From: Mucinivorans hirudinis
GTDB lineage: Bacteria; Bacteroidota; Bacteroidia; Bacteroidales; Rikenellaceae
Direction of reading: 5' to 3'
Length of the DNA stretch: 64,000 bases
Assembly: GCA_000723505.1 (NCBI GenBank)
Contig: HG934468.1
Span: forward strand, 1,334,798 to 1,398,797
The position numbers and the translations under genes were made by a program. Shown one piece after another: positions 17,644-27,088 of the stretch; the stretch's first letter is position 1; every line of letters starts with the position of its first letter. Below the pieces are notes generated by a model. It ran no database searches and was not told where the DNA came from. It saw only the letters and a program-made list of their open reading frames with translations.

Positions 17644-19662
17644 ATGAAACGTCTATTTTTTGCAATTATCATCCTTATCAGCATTTCGCCGCTTGTGGCA
17701 CGCGAGGTTATCAACCTGAATCGCGGCTGGCAATTCACCCCCGGTTGGGAGGTAAATAAGGGTAAGTACACGGAAATAAACCTGCCCCACACCTATAACC
17801 TCGATGCGCTCTCGGGCAAACAGGACTACTATCGCGGACTAGCTAACTACGTTAAAACCTTAGAAATACCGGTAACTTGGCGTAGTGATAAGGTCTTTTT
17901 GAGGTTCAAGGGGGTCAATCAGACGGCAGACCTCTATGTCAATAGCAAACACGTGGGTCAGCACAAGGGCGGCTACACGGCATTCGGTTGGGATATAACC
18001 CCATTCCTGCGCTTTGGCGAGCGCAACACACTGTGGGTGAGGGTTAATAACGCGCCGGATTTGGATGTTATGCCACTGGTGGGTGACTTCAATATGTATG
18101 GGGGCATCTATCGCGATGTGGAGATGATTGTTGTGCCCAAGACCCATATCGACCTCGAGAATTTCGGCAGCTTCGGCGTGTTCGTCACCCAAAACAGCGT
18201 CAATGAAGAGAAGGCGGAAATCACCGTTACGACAACCGTTACAGGCGATCCAAACGACAATGCCGAGGTGAAATTATATCTGCGCGACGAGCAGAAACAG
18301 ATATTAGACTCCGTAGTTCGCCGCGTACGCATTGAAAATGACGGAGACACCGAAATATCACGCCAATTCACAATCAACAATCCACACCTATGGAATGGCA
18401 CGATAGACCCCTATATGTACAACGTTTTGGTGGAGGTGAAGAGCACCAAGACGGGCAGCAGGGCAGATTTTGTGGAACAAAATTTTGGGGTGCGTTACTG
18501 GGAGGTAAACAAAGATAATCAATTCACCCTCAACGGTAAACCCTATAAGATTCAGGGCGTTGCCAAGCATCAGGACTACGCGGGATTGGGTAACGCCGTA
18601 AACAGGCTCAACCACGAGCGGGATATGGAACTGATGTTGGAGATGGGGGTAAATGCGGTGCGTTTGGCACACTATCCCTATGACAGCTACTTCATTGAGC
18701 TGTGTGATAAGAACGGGATAATCGTTTGGAGCGAGATACCGTTTGTCGGTCCGGGCGGCTATCGCGATAAGGGGTTCAATGACTCGGAAGCATTTATGGA
18801 TAATGGCAAACATCAACTTGTGGAGATGATTCGCCAGCACTACAACCACCCCTCGATTCTCTTTTGGGGACTCTTCAACGAGTTGATTCAGCAGGGTGAC
18901 GACCCGGCACCATATGTCCGCGAACTTAACGAGCTGGCTAAGGAGGAAGACCCCTCGCGTCTGACTGTCGCGGCGAGCAATCAGGATGGCGACCTCAATT
19001 TCATCACCGACTTGATAGCATTCAATAAATATTTCGGCTGGTATGGCGGTATGCCCGCGGATTTGGAGCAGTGGGGCAGAACACTACGGCGCGACTGGGC
19101 AAAGTTATTGGTGGGTATCAGCGAGTATGGGGCGGGCAGCAGCATCTATCATCAGCAAGACACCCTAATGAAAACTATTCCCACAAGTTATTGGCATCCC
19201 GAAAATTGGCAGACCCACTTCCACGAGGAGCACTGGAAAATAATCAAGGACAAACCCTACTTCTGGGGTACTTTCGTGTGGGCGATGTTCGACTTCGGAG
19301 CAGCACACCGCACCGAAGGGCAGCTTGCGGGGGTAAATGACAAAGGATTAGTAACTTTTGACCGCGCAATAAAAAAGGATGCTTTCTATTTCTACAAAGC
19401 GAATTGGAATAAGGAAGACCCCTTTGTCTACATAGCCGAGCGGCGCAATCGAGAACGTAGCTCCCCTGTGCAGACAATCAAAATATACTCCAACCAAGAG
19501 CAGGTGGATGTAACCATTGACGGCAATCGTACAATATGTTTGCAGTCGGATGGTTACGGCACTTTCCTATGGAAGGATGTGGAGTTGGGCAAGGGTGAGC
19601 ATACTGTGGAGGTAGTAACCCCCGATGGCAGTCGCGATAGTGTAACATTCACCATAAGGTAG
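17644..19662 (+). CDS. Glycoside hydrolase family 2 protein (beta-galactosidase/beta-glucuronidase type)
   Basis: 672 aa. Signal peptide about residues 1-20. The GH2 sugar-binding jelly roll (about 25-175), immunoglobulin-like domain (about 180-285) and TIM barrel (about 290-570) follow in order, with a short C-terminal beta domain. The acid/base is Glu413 in GLFNE, and the nucleophile is Glu494 in ISEYG. It removes beta-linked galactose, glucuronate or mannose from glycans, probably in the periplasm; the exact sugar is not decidable here. The stop codon is directly followed by the ATG of the S24/S26-like peptidase gene. Confidence 0.9.
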   Translation: MKRLFFAIIILISISPLVAREVINLNRGWQFTPGWEVNKGKYTEINLPHTYNLDALSGKQDYYRGLANYVKTLEIPVTWRSDKVFLRFKGVNQTADLYVNSKHVGQHKGGYTAFGWDITPFLRFGERNTLWVRVNNAPDLDVMPLVGDFNMYGGIYRDVEMIVVPKTHIDLENFGSFGVFVTQNSVNEEKAEITVTTTVTGDPNDNAEVKLYLRDEQKQILDSVVRRVRIENDGDTEISRQFTINNPHLWNGTIDPYMYNVLVEVKSTKTGSRADFVEQNFGVRYWEVNKDNQFTLNGKPYKIQGVAKHQDYAGLGNAVNRLNHERDMELMLEMGVNAVRLAHYPYDSYFIELCDKNGIIVWSEIPFVGPGGYRDKGFNDSEAFMDNGKHQLVEMIRQHYNHPSILFWGLFNELIQQGDDPAPYVRELNELAKEEDPSRLTVAASNQDGDLNFITDLIAFNKYFGWYGGMPADLEQWGRTLRRDWAKLLVGISEYGAGSSIYHQQDTLMKTIPTSYWHPENWQTHFHEEHWKIIKDKPYFWGTFVWAMFDFGAAHRTEGQLAGVNDKGLVTFDRAIKKDAFYFYKANWNKEDPFVYIAERRNRERSSPVQTIKIYSNQEQVDVTIDGNRTICLQSDGYGTFLWKDVELGKGEHTVEVVTPDGSRDSVTFTIR

Positions 19663-20100
19663 ATGTATCGGCAACGGGTAGTTGAGAATGCCGCACTCTT
19701 CGCTCAGGTGGAGCAGGCGGTGGCAGAGGGGCACAGCGTTACAATCACCGTGCGCGGGGTGTCGATGCGCCCGCTGCTCAGAGACCTCAAGGATAAGGTG
19801 GTGTTGGAACGGGCAGATAGATTGAGGGTTGGCGATATAGCACTCTTTCTCTATGGCGATAGACACCTATTGCACCGCATCCGCCGAATAGTGGGCGAAC
19901 AAATAACGATGCAGGGCGATGCACTCCTACAGACCACCGAAGAGTGCACCCGAGAACAGGTCATAGCAACTGTCAGTAAAATTATCTACCCCTCGGGCAG
20001 AGTAGTAAGCATTGATTCGGCTATTTATAAATTAAAATATGCCATTTGGCTCTCACTGCCCAAAATCATAAAGCGCGTTGTGCTACGCTTATTAAAATGA
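19663..20100 (+). CDS. S24/S26-like serine peptidase domain protein
   Basis: 145 aa. The segment VTVRGVSMRPLLRD-like (ITVRGVSMRPLL near residue 35) carries the catalytic serine of LexA/signal-peptidase folds, and VGDIALFLYGDRHLLHRI (about 65-85) is the next conserved block. The usual Lys of S26 enzymes is replaced in this block by His-Arg, as in the short S24/S26 proteins of Bacteroidetes. A C-terminal hydrophobic stretch (YAIWLSLPKII) may touch the membrane. It begins right after the GH2 stop and overlaps the PqqD-like gene by ATGA, so all three may be co-translated. Substrate unknown. Confidence 0.72.
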   Translation: MYRQRVVENAALFAQVEQAVAEGHSVTITVRGVSMRPLLRDLKDKVVLERADRLRVGDIALFLYGDRHLLHRIRRIVGEQITMQGDALLQTTEECTREQVIATVSKIIYPSGRVVSIDSAIYKLKYAIWLSLPKIIKRVVLRLLK

Positions 20101-20366
20101 AAATAAAACAAAACTTCAAAGTCCGCAACATTGCCGGCGAAAACATTGTCGTAAACTTCGGGCAGCTCAATGTCGATATGACTCGGGTTATTGCCCTGAA
20201 CGACACAGCATTAGAGCTTTGGAATTACTTCCGCGAGAGAGATTTCTCGAAGGAGGATGTGGCGCAATATCTCCAAAATGAGTATGAAATTGCCGCCGAG
20301 CAAGCCACGGGTGATGCGGCGCGGTGGGTCGATGCTCTTGCCGGTGCCAAACTTTTGGAAGAGTAG
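20097..20366 (+). CDS. PqqD-like peptide-binding (RRE) protein
   Basis: 89 aa from the ATG at 20097, overlapping the peptidase stop in ATGA; a longer upstream start at 20046 would run inside the peptidase gene. The fold pattern (FKVRNIAGENIVV, then VIALNDTALELWNYF) is that of PqqD, a winged-helix peptide chaperone used by many RiPP systems. No radical SAM protein, precursor peptide or transporter lies beside it; a fumarase gene follows after 65 bp. A role with the preceding peptidase in maturing a small peptide encoded elsewhere is inference. Confidence 0.75.
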   Translation: MKIKQNFKVRNIAGENIVVNFGQLNVDMTRVIALNDTALELWNYFRERDFSKEDVAQYLQNEYEIAAEQATGDAARWVDALAGAKLLEE

Positions 20367-20431
20367 GTGTGGGGTGATTTACCCGTAGCTCGTATTTCCA
20401 CTCATAGAAACAACAATAACAGATAAAGACA

Positions 20432-22036
20432 ATGTCAAACTTCCACTACCAAGAGCCATTTCCGCTCTCGGGCGACACGACGGAATATCGCCTGCTTACA
20501 AAAGACTACATCTCGATAGAGGAGTGCGCCGGCAGACGCATCCTGAGGGTAGACCCGCGCGGTCTCGAACTTCTGGCAAAAGAGGCTTTTGCCGATGTAT
20601 CCTTCTACCTTCGCTCTTCGCATATGCAGAAGCTCGCCAATATCCTCAAAGACCCCCAAGCAACCGACAACGACAAGTTTGTTGCCTACACACTGATTAT
20701 AAATCAGGTGGTCTCAGCCGAAGGCGAGCTACCCACCTGTCAGGATACGGGCACGGCTATCATCTCGGCTCTCAAGGGCGAAAATGTCTATACGGGGGCA
20801 AACGATGCCCTGCACCTGAGCCGTGGCGTTTATGAAACCTACAAAGAACGCAATCTACGTTACTCTCAGGTTGTCCCATTCACAATGACCGAGGAGAAGA
20901 ACAGCGGCAATAACCTCCCCGCACAAATCGACCTATATGCCACTCAGGGTAATGCCTACAAATTTCTCTTTATGACCAAGGGGGGCGGCTCGGCAAACAA
21001 AACCTTTTTGTACCAACAGACCAAAGCCCTGCTCACGGAAGAGGGACTCACTAAGTTCATAAAGGAGAAGATAAAGGACTTGGGCACGGCAGCTTGTCCG
21101 CCATACCACTTGGCTGTGGTTATCGGGGGAACATCGGCTGAGGCAAACCTTGCGGCTGTGAAAAAGGCATCGGCACACTACTATGACAACCTTCCGACGG
21201 AGGGTAACGAGGGTGGACAGGCTTTTCGTGATTTGGAGTGGGAACGCCGCATAGAAAAGATTTGCCAAGAGAGTGGTGTTGGTGCACAATTCGGCGGAAA
21301 GTATCTGGTTCACGATGTGCGCGTTATTCGTCTTCCGCGCCACGCCGCCTCGTGTCCCGTGGGCATCGGTGTGAGCTGCTCGGCAGACCGCAATATAAAG
21401 GGGAAAATCACCGAGGAGGGAATTTTCCTGGAACAACTCGAGAAGAATCCTGCACGCTTTCTGCCCGAGCTTGCACCACACTTAGCTCCGGCTGTGGAAA
21501 TCGACCTGGATAAGGGTATGGATGCCGTGCTCAAAGAGCTTAGCAAATACCCGATTAAGACGCGCCTCAACATCAGGGGTACGCTGATTGTGGCACGCGA
21601 TATTGCCCACGCCGAACTCAAAAAGTTGGTGGATGCGGGCAAACCTCTGCCCGACTACTTCAAGAACCACCCGGTCTACTATGCCGGCCCGGCGAAGACT
21701 CCTCAGGGTATGGCGAGCGGCAGTTTCGGACCGACCACAGCAGGACGTATGGACTCCTATGTCGATTTGTTCCAATCGCTGGGCGGCTCTATGGTGATGG
21801 TTGCCAAGGGCAACCGCAGCAAAGCCGTAACGGATGCTTGCAAGAAACACGGCGGTTTCTACCTCGGCTCAATCGGCGGACCGGCGGCAGTCTTGGCTAA
21901 GGATAGCATCAAATCGAGCGAGGTTATCGACTTTCCGGAGTTGGGAATGGAGTCAATCCGTAGGATATATGTAGAAAATTTCCCGGCATTTATCATCGTC
22001 GATGACAAGGGTAATGATTTCTTTGAGGCACTCTAA
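20432..22036 (+). CDS. Fumarate hydratase class I
   Basis: 534 aa, the size of single-chain (FumA/FumB-like) iron-sulfur fumarases. It interconverts fumarate and malate. Cluster ligand cysteines are visible as Cys103 in PTCQDTG, a Cys in TAACPPYH and a Cys in AASCPVGIG. The C-terminal half is the beta-domain ([15 protein letters not shown]). In an anaerobe it serves the reductive branch leading to succinate. The GH18-like gene starts 10 bases after its stop. Confidence 0.95.
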   Translation: MSNFHYQEPFPLSGDTTEYRLLTKDYISIEECAGRRILRVDPRGLELLAKEAFADVSFYLRSSHMQKLANILKDPQATDNDKFVAYTLIINQVVSAEGELPTCQDTGTAIISALKGENVYTGANDALHLSRGVYETYKERNLRYSQVVPFTMTEEKNSGNNLPAQIDLYATQGNAYKFLFMTKGGGSANKTFLYQQTKALLTEEGLTKFIKEKIKDLGTAACPPYHLAVVIGGTSAEANLAAVKKASAHYYDNLPTEGNEGGQAFRDLEWERRIEKICQESGVGAQFGGKYLVHDVRVIRLPRHAASCPVGIGVSCSADRNIKGKITEEGIFLEQLEKNPARFLPELAPHLAPAVEIDLDKGMDAVLKELSKYPIKTRLNIRGTLIVARDIAHAELKKLVDAGKPLPDYFKNHPVYYAGPAKTPQGMASGSFGPTTAGRMDSYVDLFQSLGGSMVMVAKGNRSKAVTDACKKHGGFYLGSIGGPAAVLAKDSIKSSEVIDFPELGMESIRRIYVENFPAFIIVDDKGNDFFEAL

Positions 22037-22046
22037 AACAATTAGA

Positions 22047-23225
22047 ATGAAAGTAATTGCCAAACTATTCCTACTTCTTTGTGCCTTACCGCTGGTAATG
22101 TGCTCGAGTAAAGACCCGGCTCCCATCAATCCCGAGAAACCGGAAGAGCCGGAAGTTATCCTGCCCGACAAAGTTATCCCCAAATTTATCCATTCAACTT
22201 ATATAGTTGGTAATAGATTGACGGCAAATCAAATATCAAACAGCAACTTCGGTAAGTTCTCGTTTATGTATCTGATGGCTTATCCGAATTTTGTTGCCAC
22301 AGACTTCGACTTGCCTACCAATGATTTGTTCTCGAAATATGTTACCAACTTCAACTCCACAAACCTTGAGATACAATTCACCGCCAAGGCACAATCTCAG
22401 AATTGTAAGGTGCTGCTGAGCGTGGCGGGGACTACGGAGTATGCCAAAATTTTCCAAAATACCACACGCCGCGCACGGTTTGCTTACATCGTTGCAAAGC
22501 TCGTTGAGAAGTACAAGTATGACGGCATTGAGGTCGATTGGGAGGGCGAAGAGGTGACAATTTCCACCCACACAGCGCTGATGAATGACATTCGCACGGA
22601 GCTCAATAAGTCAGAAAAAAATCTCAAAAAGAGACTCTACCTAACCACTGCTCTTGCCGAATGGCGCGGCTATAATGAGGCACAATCCAAGGCGCTGAGT
22701 GATGCTGTGGATTGGATTAACATTATGACATATGATATGGGAGGGGGAACGTGGGGCGATACACCGTCGCACAATACACCTCTCAACATAATAGAGCAGA
22801 GGTTGTCGTCGAACTTTAGGCACTTCGATAAAAAGAAGATAGTCATTGGTTTAGGTAACTATGGATATGCTTACAAGGGGCTATCGCCGGGCGTGAAATA
22901 CACGCGTGAGACGATAGCTGCTCAAAGTCAATCGCCCGGTTGGAATACCATCGAAGAGTGGATTTTGACCAAAGGTTGGACAGAGCAATGGGACGATGTG
23001 GCAAAATGTCCGTACTTCTTCTCGCCCGACAAAAGCGACTTTGCAACCTGTGACAACCTTCGCTCGTTGGACCACAAGATTGAGTGGATTGTGAAAGAGG
23101 GTTTTCGTGGCGAGTTTTGGTGGGTATTCAACTGCGACTATCACGACCCCCTGGCCGGCGAAACGTTCGGTACAAACACTCAGATTGACCACGTTGAAAA
23201 ACGATGGAAAGAGTTGATAAAATAG
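22047..23225 (+). CDS. GH18-like (chitinase/endoglycosidase-type) lipoprotein
   Basis: 392 aa from the ATG at 22047; the alternative start at 22002 lies inside the fumarase gene. The lipobox cysteine falls at about residue 19 (LVMCSSKD). A proline/glutamate-rich linker follows, then a TIM barrel. The catalytic stretch DGIEVDWE (residues 159-166) has Glu166 as acid; Glu162 replaces the usual second Asp of DxxDxDxE, as in several endo-beta-N-acetylglucosaminidases. YDMGG and a WWVF ending fit GH18. It likely cleaves GlcNAc-containing chains at the cell surface. It is not next to a SusCD pair. Confidence 0.85.
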   Translation: MKVIAKLFLLLCALPLVMCSSKDPAPINPEKPEEPEVILPDKVIPKFIHSTYIVGNRLTANQISNSNFGKFSFMYLMAYPNFVATDFDLPTNDLFSKYVTNFNSTNLEIQFTAKAQSQNCKVLLSVAGTTEYAKIFQNTTRRARFAYIVAKLVEKYKYDGIEVDWEGEEVTISTHTALMNDIRTELNKSEKNLKKRLYLTTALAEWRGYNEAQSKALSDAVDWINIMTYDMGGGTWGDTPSHNTPLNIIEQRLSSNFRHFDKKKIVIGLGNYGYAYKGLSPGVKYTRETIAAQSQSPGWNTIEEWILTKGWTEQWDDVAKCPYFFSPDKSDFATCDNLRSLDHKIEWIVKEGFRGEFWWVFNCDYHDPLAGETFGTNTQIDHVEKRWKELIK

Positions 23226-23342
23226 TAAAAGGGCTACTTGAATCACCATTCACGAGCAACCCGTTTCAACCTGAGTTGGGGATAAGTTTTGTGACGAAGA
23301 AATAAATGGGAATTTTATTATTAACTCGGTATTAAATTTACA

Positions 23343-24083
23343 ATGAAATACTTAGCAATCATTCCAGCTCGCTATGCCAGCACACGTTTTCCGGGCAAAC
23401 CTCTCGCCGACATCGGGGGCAAGCCGATGGTTAGGCGCGTGTATGAGCGTGCGGCGGCAGTTTTTGCGGATGTTGTTGTGGCTACGGATGATAATCGCAT
23501 CCTTGAGGTTGTCGAGAGTTTCGGCGGCAGGGCAGTGATGACCTCCGCTGACCACCGTAGCGGCACCGACCGCTGCCGTGAAGCTATGGACATCTACGGT
23601 GGGGAGTTCGATGTTGTCGTTAATATTCAGGGGGATGAACCATTTATTGCTGCCGAGCAGTTGGAGAGCCTCAAGCAATGTTTTGCGGATGACTCACAAA
23701 CTGACATCGCCACCCTCGTAAAACCCTTCAGCGCAGATGAGGATATTTTTAATCCAAACTCACCAAAGGTTGTACTTTCACAGAACGGTTTTGCACTATA
23801 TTTTTCACGCTCAGTGATACCATATCAGCGTGGTGTTGAGCCTAAACTCTGGCAACATAATTATCAATACTACAAACACATAGGTCTCTACGCCTATCGC
23901 ACAGAGGTTCTTCGTGCCATCACCGAGTTACCGGCAGGGCGATTGGAGGTTGCCGAATCTTTGGAACAGCTTCGCTGGTTGGAAAACGGCTACCGAATAA
24001 AGACGGCAATAACTACCCTACCCTCCTACGGGATTGATACTCCCGAGGATTTGGCAGCCCTTGATTTGGAGAGATTAAAATGA
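23343..24083 (+). CDS. kdsB: 3-deoxy-manno-octulosonate cytidylyltransferase
   Basis: 246 aa. The opening [19 protein letters not shown] is the nucleotide-sugar binding signature of Kds[12 protein letters not shown] and GIDTPEDL are also present. It activates Kdo as CMP-Kdo for lipid A core synthesis, implying that this organism makes LPS. A perfect 18 bp hairpin follows the gene. Confidence 0.96.
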   Translation: MKYLAIIPARYASTRFPGKPLADIGGKPMVRRVYERAAAVFADVVVATDDNRILEVVESFGGRAVMTSADHRSGTDRCREAMDIYGGEFDVVVNIQGDEPFIAAEQLESLKQCFADDSQTDIATLVKPFSADEDIFNPNSPKVVLSQNGFALYFSRSVIPYQRGVEPKLWQHNYQYYKHIGLYAYRTEVLRAITELPAGRLEVAESLEQLRWLENGYRIKTAITTLPSYGIDTPEDLAALDLERLK

Positions 24084-24138
24084 GGTCTGACTATTGCCCC
24101 GCCGCCGCCCTCTGGGTGGGGTGAACAGCTACAAGAGA

Positions 24139-24180
24139 AAGAGGCGGCTCAGAGGTGTAAAAACCTCTGAGCCGCCTCTT
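24139..24180. terminator. Strong bidirectional hairpin between kdsB and ppdK
   Basis: Arms 24139-24156 and 24163-24180 are perfect 18 bp reverse complements with a six-base loop, and the arms include GAGGCGGCTC. It separates two convergent genes and can stop transcription from either side. Confidence 0.9.
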
Positions 24181-24200
24181 CAAATAGAGGACAGCAGCGC

Positions 24201-26933
24201 CTACTTGCCTGCTTGTTTAATAGCCGCGTGAGCAGCCGCCAACCGTGCAATAGGCACGCGGAATGGTGAGCAACTTACGTAGTTCAAGCCCGCATAGTGG
24301 CAGAACTCAACCGATGCAGGGTCGCCACCGTGTTCTCCGCAAATACCGCACTTAAGCTCGGGACGTGTCGAGCGTCCTTTGAAAACACCCTCGCGCAGGA
24401 GCTGACCAACACCCTTCACATCCAAAGTCTGGAATGGGTCTACCTTCAGTATTCCCTTCTCCAAATAAATGGGCAGGAACTTGGCAATGTCATCGCGAGA
24501 GAAACCAAGGGTCATCTGCGTCAAATCATTTGTTCCGAAAGAGAAGAACTCGGCAAACTCGGCAATCTCGTTGGCAGTAACGGCGGCGCGAGGCACCTCA
24601 ATCATCGTACCAACCATATAGTCAATACGTTTCTTGCGTTCTGCAAACACCTGCTCAGCGGTGGTATCGATAACATTCTTCTGATATTTGAACTCCTTGT
24701 GGTTACCAACCAAAGGCACCATAATCTCAATATTCACCGGAACACCCTTAGCCGTTACGTTGAGCGCAGCTTCGATGATTGCACGTGTCTGCATCTCGGT
24801 AATCTCGGGATAGGTGTTACCCAATCGGCAACCACGGTGTCCAAGCATAGGGTTCACCTCGATAAGGTTCTCTATCTTAGCCTTGATAATCTCCACAGAT
24901 TTACCCAAAAGTTTACCCAACTCGGTCTGCTCCTTCTCGAAGTGAGGAACGAACTCGTGAAGAGGTGGGTCGAGCAGGCGAACCGTTACCGGATAGCCGT
25001 TCATTGCCTCGAAAATACCTTCGAAATCCTCGCGTTGAATTGGCAACAATTTGTCCAAAGCCACGCGACGTCCCGCCTCGTCATCCGCCAGAATCATCTC
25101 ACGCACGGCATTGATGCGGTCACCCTCAAAGAACATATGCTCAGTACGGCAAAGACCGATACCCTCCGCACCAAATGCAAAGGCTACCGCCGCATCCTTG
25201 GGCGTGTCAGCATTGGTACGAACTTTCATCTTAGCATATTTCGCCGCCATTGCCATCAACTCACCAAAGTCGCCCGAAAGCTCTGCTGCCTCCGTGGCAA
25301 CCTTGCCATCATAAACCTCGCCTGTTGAGCCATTTAGAGAAATCCAATCACCCTCTTTATACTCCTTACCGCCGATTGTCATCGTGCGAGTCTTGTAGTT
25401 AATCTCCAACGCACCCACACCCGACACACAACACTTACCCATACCGCGCGCCACAACAGCCGCGTGCGAGGTCATACCACCACGTGCGGTAAGTATACCC
25501 TCAGCCGCATTCATACCCTTGAGATCCTCGGGCGAGGTCTCCACACGCACCAAGATAACCTTATGTCCCTTTTCAGCCCACTCGTGTGCATCATCGGCAA
25601 AAAAGACAATCTGACCCGTAGCCGCACCCGGCGACGCAGGCAGACCTTTTCCTAACACTTTTGCCAAACCAATAGCCTTCTTGTCGAAGACAGGGTGAAG
25701 AAGCTCGTCCAATTTAGCCGGCTCGACACGCAACACAGCAGTCGGCTCGTCAATAAGCCCCTCCTTGCACATCTCAACCGCCATACGAACCATTGCCGCA
25801 CCGGTGCGTTTACCCGAACGTGTCTGCAACATCCACAGTTTACCATCCTGAATGGTGAACTCAATATCCTGCATATCTTTGAAATATGTCTCCAAGTGGT
25901 TCTGAATTGCAAAAAGTTCTGCATAAGCCGTAGGCATTGTCTCCTCCAACGAAGGATATTTCGAGGCACGCTCATCCTCCGAAACGCCCTGCAAAGCCGC
26001 CCAACGGCGCGAACCCTCCAAGGTAACCTCCTGAGGTGTGCGGATGCCGGCAACCACATCTTCGCCCTGAGCATTTATCAGATATTCACCATTAAAAATA
26101 TTCTCACCCGTGGACGCATCGCGCGTAAAGGCAACGCCCGTAGCCGAACCATTACCCATATTGCCGAACACCATAGCCTGAACATTGACCGCCGTACCCC
26201 ACTCGGCAGGGTATTTGTGCATTTGGCGATAGAGGCACGCACGCGGGTTCATCCAACTCTCGAACACCGCGCAAACAGCCCCCGCAAGTTGCTCCCAAGG
26301 GTCAGTTGGGAACTCCTTGCCGGTCTTCTCCTTAACTGCCGCCTTGAATTTTTGTACAAGAAGTTTCAAATCATCAACCGTGAAGTCAGTGTCGTTTTTG
26401 ATACCTTTTTCCTCTTTCAAATGGTCGATAATCTCCTCGAATGGGTCGTGGTCTTCCTTCGACTCGGGCTTCATACCAAGCACAACATCACCATACATCT
26501 GAACAAAACGACGATATGAGTCCCACGCAAAACGGTCGTTACCCGACTTCTTAGCAATACCCTCCACCGCCTGGTCGTTCAAACCAAGGTTGAGGATAGT
26601 ATCCATCATACCTGGCATCGAAACCCGCGCACCCGAACGCACCGAAACCAACAACGGATTGGTATTGCTGCCGAACTCCATACCCATAGTCTGCTCCATC
26701 TTCTTCATTGCTGCGCGAACCTCGGCATCCATCGAAGCAACAGTCGCCTCCTTGCCGTGGTCATAAAATTCGGTACAAACTTCCGTAGTTATCGTAAAAC
26801 CGGGAGGCACAGGAATGCCTATAAGATTCATTTCAGCCAAGTTAGCACCCTTGCCACCAAGGAGCTCTTTCATCTTGCCGTTACCCTCCGCAACCTTGTT
26901 GCCAAAGGAGTAGACACGTTTTTTGTTCGACAT
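24201..26933 (-). CDS. ppdK: Pyruvate, phosphate dikinase
   Basis: 910 aa. The N-terminal ATP-grasp domain contains GGKGANLAEM, the central swivelling domain carries the phospho-histidine in GGMTSHAAVVARGMG, and the C-terminal TIM barrel ends with the catalytic cysteine in GICGEHGGDP. It interconverts pyruvate and PEP with ATP and phosphate, consistent with PPi-linked anaerobic glycolysis. A consensus promoter stands directly ahead of it and a perfect hairpin behind it, so it is monocistronic. Confidence 0.97.
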   Translation of the reverse strand: MSNKKRVYSFGNKVAEGNGKMKELLGGKGANLAEMNLIGIPVPPGFTITTEVCTEFYDHGKEATVASMDAEVRAAMKKMEQTMGMEFGSNTNPLLVSVRSGARVSMPGMMDTILNLGLNDQAVEGIAKKSGNDRFAWDSYRRFVQMYGDVVLGMKPESKEDHDPFEEIIDHLKEEKGIKNDTDFTVDDLKLLVQKFKAAVKEKTGKEFPTDPWEQLAGAVCAVFESWMNPRACLYRQMHKYPAEWGTAVNVQAMVFGNMGNGSATGVAFTRDASTGENIFNGEYLINAQGEDVVAGIRTPQEVTLEGSRRWAALQGVSEDERASKYPSLEETMPTAYAELFAIQNHLETYFKDMQDIEFTIQDGKLWMLQTRSGKRTGAAMVRMAVEMCKEGLIDEPTAVLRVEPAKLDELLHPVFDKKAIGLAKVLGKGLPASPGAATGQIVFFADDAHEWAEKGHKVILVRVETSPEDLKGMNAAEGILTARGGMTSHAAVVARGMGKCCVSGVGALEINYKTRTMTIGGKEYKEGDWISLNGSTGEVYDGKVATEAAELSGDFGELMAMAAKYAKMKVRTNADTPKDAAVAFAFGAEGIGLCRTEHMFFEGDRINAVREMILADDEAGRRVALDKLLPIQREDFEGIFEAMNGYPVTVRLLDPPLHEFVPHFEKEQTELGKLLGKSVEIIKAKIENLIEVNPMLGHRGCRLGNTYPEITEMQTRAIIEAALNVTAKGVPVNIEIMVPLVGNHKEFKYQKNVIDTTAEQVFAERKKRIDYMVGTMIEVPRAAVTANEIAEFAEFFSFGTNDLTQMTLGFSRDDIAKFLPIYLEKGILKVDPFQTLDVKGVGQLLREGVFKGRSTRPELKCGICGEHGGDPASVEFCHYAGLNYVSCSPFRVPIARLAAAHAAIKQAGK

Positions 26934-26969
26934 TTTTTATAATTTGATGTTTGAGAAATCGGTTTCCTG

Positions 26970-27001
26970 CAAAGGTAGCAATAATTTTCAAAACTCGCAA
27001 A
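26970..27001 (-). promoter_or_regulatory. Promoter of ppdK
   Basis: TTTG (27001-26998), 20 bases, then TACCTTTG (26977-26970), an exact match to the Bacteroidetes pattern, 36 bases ahead of the ATG. Confidence 0.8.
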
Positions 27002-27017
27002 GATATATATTAAAGCA

Positions 27018-27072
27018 AGTTGAGAAGTCGGACTGCGTGCATATCGCCATTTTGCAGTCCTACTTCTCAACT
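27018..27072 (-). terminator. Hairpin after the OPT transporter gene
   Basis: Arms 27018-27035 and 27055-27072 are 18 bp inverted copies with one mismatch (AGTTGAGAAGT... pairing with ...ACTTCTCAACT). It lies 17 bases past the OPT stop and just upstream of the ppdK promoter. Confidence 0.65.
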
Positions 27073-27088
27073 CACCGTATGTATGCTT

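Noticed and set aside
24297-25328. 343-codon plus-strand ORF inside ppdK
   Set aside because: It is a shadow ORF; the ppdK frame contains all catalytic motifs over the same bases.
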